The translations under genes and the position numbers were made by a program. From Ferruginibacter sp. (GTDB lineage Bacteria; Bacteroidota; Bacteroidia; Chitinophagales; Chitinophagaceae), in contig JANXSR010000063.1 in assembly GCA_025352625.1 (NCBI GenBank), positions 1 through 38,686 of the forward strand: a stretch of DNA of 38,686 nucleotides, written 5' to 3'. The notes under the pieces are model-generated. The model made no database searches. It was not told the origin of the DNA and worked only from the letters and a program-made list of their open reading frames with translations. Shown piece after piece: positions 33,914 through 38,686 of this stretch (position 1 is the first letter of the stretch; each line of letters starts with the position of its first letter).

Positions 33914-34258
33914 TTATTTAACTACCTGGAATTTTCCAGAATCAATAATGTTACCATTTTTATCACTGAGTCTGAAAATATATACACCTCTGTAAAATCC
34001 ATTTAAAGATAGATTATTAAGTTGGGTAAGTGTTGTTACATCCAATACTTTTTTACCCATAAAATTATACAATTGTAGAGAAAATGACTTATCGTAACCT
34101 CGTATAAATTCGAAGTTAATTGCCGTAGTGGCAGGATTTGGATAATACTTAATCAACTTTGCAGATGGATTACCGGTGTTTCCGGCAATTTTATTTTGAG
34201 CAAAAGAAGTAAATGTTAATCCAAATAAAATAATTGATATAATTATTAAATATTTCAG
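33914..34258 (-). CDS. Mini-protein: signal peptide plus T9SS type A sorting tail, apparent CTG start
   Basis: In this frame the sequence from 34258 reads KYLIIISIILFGLTFTSFAQ after the first codon, a clean signal peptide, then a 13-residue linker (NKIAGNTGNPSAK) and an 80-residue T9SS type A sorting domain beginning IKYYPNPATTAINF and ending FRLSDKNGNIIDSGKFQVVK. The whole product is 114 residues, so it has an export signal and a T9SS tail with almost no cargo. The codon at the expected start is CTG (34258-34256), preceded in frame by TAA, so no ATG, GTG or TTG can give the signal peptide. A TTG at 34156 would give only the tail without export signal. Either CTG is used, or an ATG was lost and the gene is a recent pseudogene or a remnant of a larger cargo gene. 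Confidence 0.65.
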   Translation of the reverse strand: MKYLIIISIILFGLTFTSFAQNKIAGNTGNPSAKLIKYYPNPATTAINFEFIRGYDKSFSLQLYNFMGKKVLDVTTLTQLNNLSLNGFYRGVYIFRLSDKNGNIIDSGKFQVVK

Positions 34259-34263
34259 TTATG

Positions 34264-34271
34264 TAAATGTA
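34264..34271 (-). promoter_or_regulatory. Near -7 box for the T9SS mini-protein
   Basis: On the minus strand TACATTTA differs by one base from TAnnTTTG and ends five bases before the CTG start, giving a possible leaderless transcript like that proposed for the RlmI-like gene. Confidence 0.3.
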
Positions 34272-34330
34272 GTTAATTATTTTTTAAGAACAGGTAACTC
34301 ATTAAACAAAAAAAAATACAATTTATTGTG

Positions 34331-34366
34331 AAAGGTTCAATAAGCTGTTAAATTTATTGAACCTTT
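34331..34366 (-). terminator. Terminator of the peroxiredoxin gene
   Basis: AAAGGTTCAATAA (34331-34343) and TTATTGAACCTTT (34354-34366) are exact 13-base complements with a ten-base loop, starting 12 bases past the peroxiredoxin stop at 34379. The A/T-rich arms end in TTT on the minus strand. It separates this gene from the T9SS mini-protein downstream. Confidence 0.75.
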
Positions 34367-34378
34367 TATTTCAATATG

Positions 34379-34849
34379 CTAGTTAAGTAAGGCAAGGGTT
34401 TGTTGCACGGCGTCAAAATTTGGCAGGTCACCTGCACTTTCTAATACTTCTGCGTATTTTACAATGCCCTCCTTATCAATCACGAAGGCAGAGCGTTTAC
34501 TAACACCTTTCATATCTAAAATCCAATCGGAGTAAATGGCCTCATAAGCGGTTGATACCTCTTTATTAAAATCACTTAACAAAGGAAAATTTAATTTTTG
34601 CTCCTCCTTAAATTTCCCAAGCGTAAAAACAGAATCTACAGAAATGCCGAATACCTGTGCATTGGAATTGTTGTACAATGCAATATTATCACGCAAACTG
34701 CATAACTCCTTAGTGCATACACCAGTAAAAGATTGCGGAAAAAATATAAGCACTACATTTTTACCTTTATAATCTGCCAGGCTTACTTTGTTCTTGTCAC
34801 TGTCGTGTAAAGTAAATTCTGGAGCTTTTTGCCCAATTTCAATTGCCAT
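34379..34849 (-). CDS. Peroxiredoxin, BCP/AhpE-like
   Basis: A 156-residue thioredoxin-fold peroxidase that reduces hydrogen peroxide or organic peroxides in the cytoplasm. The peroxidatic site PQSFTGVC has Pro38, Thr42 and Cys45, and a second cysteine five residues on (Cys50 in TKELC) could be the resolving one as in BCP/PrxQ enzymes. The start GQKAPEFTLHDSD and the later RSAFVIDKEGIVKY are standard. It is 179 bases downstream of oxyR on the same strand, with its own hairpin terminator, so regulation by OxyR is plausible though the spacing suggests a separate promoter. Confidence 0.92.
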   Translation of the reverse strand: MAIEIGQKAPEFTLHDSDKNKVSLADYKGKNVVLIFFPQSFTGVCTKELCSLRDNIALYNNSNAQVFGISVDSVFTLGKFKEEQKLNFPLLSDFNKEVSTAYEAIYSDWILDMKGVSKRSAFVIDKEGIVKYAEVLESAGDLPNFDAVQQTLALLN

Positions 34850-35028
34850 AATTATTTAAGTTTAAGTTGTAAATATATGATGACTAAAAAATAGAATAAC
34901 AGCTGCCTGGTATTTTTGTTCATTTTATAAATTTACACTGCTGAAGATTGAACATAGAATGAATGCAGGTTTTGCAATTTTTTAGCAATTTGAAGTTATA
35001 ATTTATTGCTAATTTGAATTTTAATGAG

Positions 35029-35964
35029 TCAGATCTTTACAACATTCTTATTTTTATTCAGCATAATTTTAGGAGGTACTGCTGAAATGATTTCTTCTTT
35101 CAATACATCCACCAGTTTTTTCTTTACATAATCACGGTGAGTAACAAGGCTTACTTCTCGTACCGGAACGGGCGATTTAAAATGTCTAACCATATTCATT
35201 TGTTTTACGGAAAAATCAAGCGTGGCCATTTCGGGTAAAATAGTAACACCATTATTCATCTCTACCATTTTGCGCAGGGTTTCCACGCTGCCGGCCTCGT
35301 ATTCAAAATGACTTTGATATTTACTCATTTTTTTTAATTCACAAAGGTTTACAATCTGCGAACGGAAACAGTGTCCTTCTTCCAGCAGCCACAACTCCTT
35401 AAGGTCAATGTCATCTGCCAGTACATAGGTTTTTTTATAGGCCGCATTTTTTTTAGAAACGTAGGCTATCAATTCTTCATAAAATAAAGGGTACTCCTTT
35501 ATGGAATTATCAAGCAAAGGAGTTACAAGTAAGCCGGCATCAATCTTTCCCGACTTTAATTTTTCTACAATAATATCGGTCGTCATTTCCTTTACGCGTA
35601 TTTTAATGTCAGGGTACTTAAGTAAAAATGGTTGCAGAAAAAGTGGCAAAAGATAGGGAGCCAGTGTAGGGATAATACCAATTCTTAATTCGCCCTGAAA
35701 AACTCCCTTCTTATCCTGTATAAGCTGGTGCATCATTTTTACTTCATGCAATATCATCCTTGCCTGCTGAATCACTTCTTCCCCGATTTCGGTAGGAATG
35801 ACCGGTTGTTTGCTACGGTCAAACAGCTTACTGCCGAGTTCATCTTCCAGTTTTTGAATCTGCATGCTCAGAGTAGGTTGCGTAACAAAACTCTTGTCTG
35901 CTGCAGTAGCAAAATGCCGGTATGTATCCAGCGCAATGATGTATTCCAGTTGTGTAATTGTCAT
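35029..35964 (-). CDS. oxyR: Hydrogen peroxide-sensing LysR regulator OxyR
   Basis: A 311-residue LysR-type transcription factor. The N-terminal winged helix (TITQLEYIIALDTYRHFATAA... through about 60) is followed by the co-inducer domain. The two redox cysteines are present in EGHCFRSQIVNLC at residues 199 and 208, the same numbers as in E. coli OxyR, so peroxide sensing by disulfide formation is very likely. It is divergent from panD (118-base gap) and upstream of a peroxiredoxin gene, a natural target. The C-terminus carries a basic extension (KIMLNKNKNVVKI). Confidence 0.93.
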   Translation of the reverse strand: MTITQLEYIIALDTYRHFATAADKSFVTQPTLSMQIQKLEDELGSKLFDRSKQPVIPTEIGEEVIQQARMILHEVKMMHQLIQDKKGVFQGELRIGIIPTLAPYLLPLFLQPFLLKYPDIKIRVKEMTTDIIVEKLKSGKIDAGLLVTPLLDNSIKEYPLFYEELIAYVSKKNAAYKKTYVLADDIDLKELWLLEEGHCFRSQIVNLCELKKMSKYQSHFEYEAGSVETLRKMVEMNNGVTILPEMATLDFSVKQMNMVRHFKSPVPVREVSLVTHRDYVKKKLVDVLKEEIISAVPPKIMLNKNKNVVKI

Positions 35965-35989
35965 GCTGTAAAATAGCTAATCTCTATAT

Positions 35990-35997
35990 TATTTTTG
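35990..35997 (+). promoter_or_regulatory. Promoter -7 box for panD
   Basis: TATTTTTG matches TAnnTTTG exactly, 86 bases ahead of the panD ATG, inside the short divergent gap shared with oxyR. An OxyR site in the same gap would be expected if oxyR autoregulates, but I could not define one by eye. Confidence 0.45.
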
Positions 35998-36082
35998 TAA
36001 ATATCAATATATTTTATTTAACCCTACAATTGCAAAAGATGTTTCAATTTGTCTAAATTGCATTTCTAAAAATAATCTGAAA

Positions 36083-36436
36083 ATGCTAATTGAAATATTA
36101 AAGTCAAAAATACACCGCGTTGTTATTACAGAAGCTAACCTCAATTATATTGGCAGCATTACCATCGATCAGGATTTGATGGATGCAGCCAACCTGATTG
36201 AAAATGAAAAGGTACAGGTGGTGAATGTAAACAATGGCAGTCGCATTGAAACCTATGTTATTAAAGGGGGAAGAGGAACTGGCGTAATTTGCCTCAATGG
36301 CCCGGCAGCAAGACAGGGTGCAGAAGGAGATATTGTAATTGTGATATCTTATGCTACTATGGATTTTGAGGAAGCAAAAAGTTTTAAGCCTTCTATTGTT
36401 TTCCCCAAAGAAGGGAATAAGCTAGAGAAACTATAA
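36083..36436 (+). CDS. panD: Aspartate 1-decarboxylase precursor
   Basis: A 117-residue pyruvoyl enzyme that makes beta-alanine from aspartate for pantothenate and CoA synthesis. The self-cleavage site is visible as NYIGS, with Gly24-Ser25 exactly where the E. coli enzyme is cut to form the pyruvoyl group. The start [13 protein letters not shown] and the later [16 protein letters not shown] (about 62-77) are family hallmarks. Length is normal. It is a single gene between divergent oxyR and convergent RNase Z; no other pan gene is in the window. Confidence 0.96.
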   Translation: MLIEILKSKIHRVVITEANLNYIGSITIDQDLMDAANLIENEKVQVVNVNNGSRIETYVIKGGRGTGVICLNGPAARQGAEGDIVIVISYATMDFEEAKSFKPSIVFPKEGNKLEKL

Positions 36437-36536
36437 ACACGTGTTGTTAAATTTGCAGAATTGCCTTTAGTATCATTGTCTTGTAATGGAAGTTTGCAAA
36501 TTTTGATTTGGCAAAAACCAACTTGCTCTTTTAATC

Positions 36537-37439
36537 TTAAATCCTGTAACTAACTCCTTGCAAAGCCAATTCGGTATTTCCAAAAACTTCGGAGGCCTCT
36601 GCTAGAAATTCATCTAATATTTCATATTTAGAAGAAAAATGGCCGATGAGTAATTTTTTAACTCCTCCTTTTTTAGCAATGGATGCAGCTTGTACAGTGG
36701 TACTGTGAAAACGCTCAGCAGCACGCAGATGAAGCGCTTTAAGGTAAGTTGTTTCGTGGTACAAAAGGTCTACTGATTTTATTTTTTCAACGAGAGTTTC
36801 ATCATAAATGGTATCGGCGCAGTAAGCATAACTTTTTGGTTTTACTCCTTCTATAGTTACTTCTTCGTTGGGTATAATAGTGCCTTTTTTGGTTACGTAA
36901 TCTTCTCCCTTTTGCAATTGTTCGTAATAACTTTTGGGTATTTCATATAATTTCACCCTGGCGCTATCAATCTTTCTTGGATTTTTCTTTTCTCTAAAAA
37001 GAAAGCCCCAACATTCAATACGATGCTTTACTTTAAAACTCTCCACAATAATTTTACTATCATTTACTATGATGCCGTCTTCAGTTATAGGATGGAAGAA
37101 AAGCTGGTAAGATAATTTCACATCGGCTACGGCAAATTGTAGTTTAATAATTTGCTCTAAAGCGGCTGGAGCATGTAAGTGCAGATCTTGTGTACGGCTT
37201 AATAAACTCATGCTGGTTAATAAACCAATTAAACCGAAATAATGATCACCATGTAAATGAGAGATAAAAATATGATTGATTTTGCTTCTGCGGATTTTGT
37301 ATCTAGTCATTTGAATTTGGGTGCCTTCCCCGCAATCAATGAGATAACACTCGTCCAGTGATTGTAAAATATGTGCCGTAGGATTTCTATCCCATGCGGG
37401 GATAGCAGAATTATTACCAAGGATGGTGAGTGCCAACAT
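36537..37439 (-). CDS. rnz: Ribonuclease Z (tRNA 3' endonuclease)
   Basis: A 300-residue metallo-beta-lactamase-fold nuclease that trims tRNA 3' ends. The zinc motif SHLHGDHYFGL gives His61, His63, Asp65 and His66, and the N-terminus LTILGNNSAIPAWDRNPTAHIL and the late LLYHETTYL and LIGHFSSKY motifs are those of the short RNase Z form. It lies 107 bases downstream of the STAS gene on the same strand, a pairing that may be one transcript. Confidence 0.94.
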   Translation of the reverse strand: MLALTILGNNSAIPAWDRNPTAHILQSLDECYLIDCGEGTQIQMTRYKIRRSKINHIFISHLHGDHYFGLIGLLTSMSLLSRTQDLHLHAPAALEQIIKLQFAVADVKLSYQLFFHPITEDGIIVNDSKIIVESFKVKHRIECWGFLFREKKNPRKIDSARVKLYEIPKSYYEQLQKGEDYVTKKGTIIPNEEVTIEGVKPKSYAYCADTIYDETLVEKIKSVDLLYHETTYLKALHLRAAERFHSTTVQAASIAKKGGVKKLLIGHFSSKYEILDEFLAEASEVFGNTELALQGVSYRI

Positions 37440-37546
37440 AGTTTATAAAGGGTTGAAATTTATTGTAATAATAAACTTAATATATAATTCTCAGATTAAA
37501 AATTAATATAGTATTTATTACAATTAAACGAATTTACTAAAACTTA

Positions 37547-37921
37547 TTATTCATCACCAAGCAATTCTCTTTCAATTTCTTCCATTTGCACAATATCCCA
37601 CGCTTCGCTTTCTGTAGGTGTTACATTCATCACTTCTAATAATTCCATCTTGTCAAGTAATTTTTCAACAACGGGTTGTAGCGAACAAATTACAAATGAA
37701 CAATTGTGTTCATAAAAATTTTGTTGAAGGTTGGCTAAGTTTTCACCGCCTTTTTCATCAATAATTTCAACAGCTTGCATATTTAAAACGATATGTGGCG
37801 TGTCTTTTTGTTTGTAAGGAAGCAACAAATTACATAGGTCCTCTGTCATTATAGCAGTAAGGGTTACTTCGTTCGGCGTAATAACAGTAAATTTTTCTTT
37901 GGTATCTAATTTGACATTCAT
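37547..37921 (-). CDS. STAS-domain protein (anti-sigma antagonist-like), phospho-acceptor serine not visible
   Basis: A 124-residue single-domain protein with a STAS fold: strand KFTVITPNE, strand HIVLNMQAVEIID, helix EKGGENLANLQQNFYEH, strand CSFVICSL and C-terminal helix VEKLLDKMELLEV. In classical anti-sigma antagonists the residue after the conserved aspartate is a serine or threonine phosphorylated by a kinase; here the loop is IDEKGG with no serine, so phospho-control of the usual type is doubtful. An acidic C-terminal tail (EEIERELLGDE) is present. It precedes rnz on the same strand. Partner proteins are not in the window. Confidence 0.75.
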   Translation of the reverse strand: MNVKLDTKEKFTVITPNEVTLTAIMTEDLCNLLLPYKQKDTPHIVLNMQAVEIIDEKGGENLANLQQNFYEHNCSFVICSLQPVVEKLLDKMELLEVMNVTPTESEAWDIVQMEEIERELLGDE

Positions 37922-38121
37922 TAAATAAGATTGAAGTTTTTGACGTTATCCTGTTGTAAAGTAAAGAAAAATTTTGGTGTAATATTTGAAGATAATTGGT
38001 GATTTTTTTTGTAGACCTTCCTTTTGTAAATTTTCTACAAATCCAATGTATTCAGTTTTTGGAAGCCTTTAAAAATGTACGTTTTTATTTTTTTTAACAT
38101 ATTAACATTTCACGTTTGAAG

Positions 38122-38129
38122 CAAACTTA
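38122..38129 (-). promoter_or_regulatory. Possible -7 box for the STAS-rnz unit
   Basis: On the minus strand TAAGTTTG matches TAnnTTTG exactly but lies about 200 bases ahead of the STAS start and overlaps the likely clpC leader, with no TTG at a fitting distance. Support is weak. Confidence 0.2.
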
Positions 38130-38175
38130 ATCTAACAAATAATCGTTATTATTGTACAAGCTAAATTCTATACGG

Positions 38176-38686
38176 ATGGACAACAATTTTTCAGCACAAG
38201 TAAAGGAAATCATTTCTTATAGCAGGGAAGAAGCACTGCGCCTGGGAAATGATTTTATAGGCACTGAACATTTGGTGTTAGGATTAATTAGAGACGGAGA
38301 AAATACCGCTATCAAAATCTTAAAATCACTTAATGTTGATCTTTATGAATTACGTAAAGAAATAGAAGTAGCCGTAAAGGATAAGACAGGAAAAAACATT
38401 GCTAATATTAATTCTCTTCCACTAACCAAGCAGGCAGAAAAAGTAATTCGCATTACAGTGCTGGAGGCCAAAGCTCATAAGAGTGTTATGGTAGAAAGCG
38501 AACACCTGATGTTATCTATTTTAAAAAATAAAGAAAATATTGCAACGCAGATCTTAAACCAGTTTGATGTTGATTACGACATTTTTAAAAACGAGCTGGG
38601 CTTTGTAACCAGCAACCCCCCATCAGCAGAATTCAGCGATGAAAATGAGGATGATTTTGATGAGGAAAAGAAACAGTACAGCCAGC
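38176..38686 (+). CDS. clpC: ClpC-type AAA+ protease ATPase, N-terminal part, cut by window end
   Basis: The first 170 codons of a Clp/Hsp100 ATPase. The ATG at 38176 begins MDNNFSAQVKEIISYSREEA, followed by two Clp N-terminal repeats: the first has LGNDFIGTEHLVLGLIRDGE and the second LEAKAHKSVMVESEHLMLSIL. Both are the substrate- or adaptor-binding repeats of ClpC. An acidic linker (SDENEDDFDEEKKQ) closes the visible part. The frame is open to the window end, so both AAA+ domains lie outside. ClpC works with ClpP to degrade misfolded proteins. It is divergent from the STAS-rnz pair across a 254-base gap in which I found an eight-base inverted repeat (38008-38015 / 38034-38041) but no clear plus-strand -7 box. 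Confidence 0.93.
   Translation, partial: MDNNFSAQVKEIISYSREEALRLGNDFIGTEHLVLGLIRDGENTAIKILKSLNVDLYELRKEIEVAVKDKTGKNIANINSLPLTKQAEKVIRITVLEAKAHKSVMVESEHLMLSILKNKENIATQILNQFDVDYDIFKNELGFVTSNPPSAEFSDENEDDFDEEKKQYSQ

Noticed and set aside
38008..38041. TTTGTAGA / TCTACAAA inverted repeat in the clpC leader as a heat-shock operator
   Set aside because: It does not match CIRCE or another operator I know, the spacing is wide, and AT-rich DNA gives such repeats often.

Overview
The window is AT-rich chromosomal DNA from a member of the Bacteroidota, most likely near the Chitinophagaceae (family placement is inference). The evidence: a large secreted protein with a gliding-motility-type (CHU_C) C-terminus followed by a PorP/SprF-type partner; a T9SS type A sorting tail; perfect or near matches to the Bacteroidota -7 box TAnnTTTG ahead of many genes; start codons with A-rich leaders and no clear Shine-Dalgarno; and several TTG starts. 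I see no rRNA, tRNA, CRISPR, insertion sequence or prophage.

Left part (1-14220) is mostly carbon metabolism. It opens with the 3' end of an inositol oxygenase gene, a vSGLT-like sodium/sugar (inositol?) symporter and a Tat-exported Gfo/Idh/MocA oxidoreductase, which together suggest uptake and oxidation of inositol or related sugars. A DUF1338 / 2-oxoadipate dioxygenase-decarboxylase-like gene and a small secreted orphan converge on a strong hairpin. A glycerol operon reads leftward as glpK-glpD-glpF. Next, also leftward, is a two-gene secreted unit: a DUF1080 (3-keto-disaccharide hydrolase-like) plus PA14-like protein that is interrupted by an in-frame TAA, and a beta-propeller dehydrogenase-like protein ending in a cytochrome c domain.

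Middle part (14221-23809) reads rightward: a small conserved-looking orphan, a DEAD-box RNA helicase, recG, then the 1223-residue DUF7948/SBBP/PKD/CHU_C surface protein with its PorP/SprF-like partner, and a small outer-membrane beta-barrel protein.

Right part (23955-38686) is largely housekeeping in short units: a LOG-family nucleotide hydrolase divergent from a second sodium:solute symporter; an O-methyltransferase, a GH73-LysM peptidoglycan hydrolase and hypoxanthine phosphoribosyltransferase; a VWA lipoprotein-like or periplasmic protein whose 3' end overlaps dnaJ; grpE-dnaJ, divergent from an RlmI-like 23S rRNA methyltransferase; a very small signal peptide plus T9SS-tail protein that appears to start at CTG; a peroxiredoxin and oxyR (oxidative stress pair); panD; a STAS protein with RNase Z; and the 5' part of clpC at the window edge.

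The items most worth a second look are the nonsense codon inside the DUF1080/PA14 gene with its intact continuation, the T9SS 'tail-only' mini-protein with a non-ATG start and a possible leaderless promoter, the recG start that collides with a perfect -7 box, and a terminator-like hairpin in the leader of the DUF1080 operon. I did not find a clearly new multi-gene system; most of the window is ordinary for this phylum.
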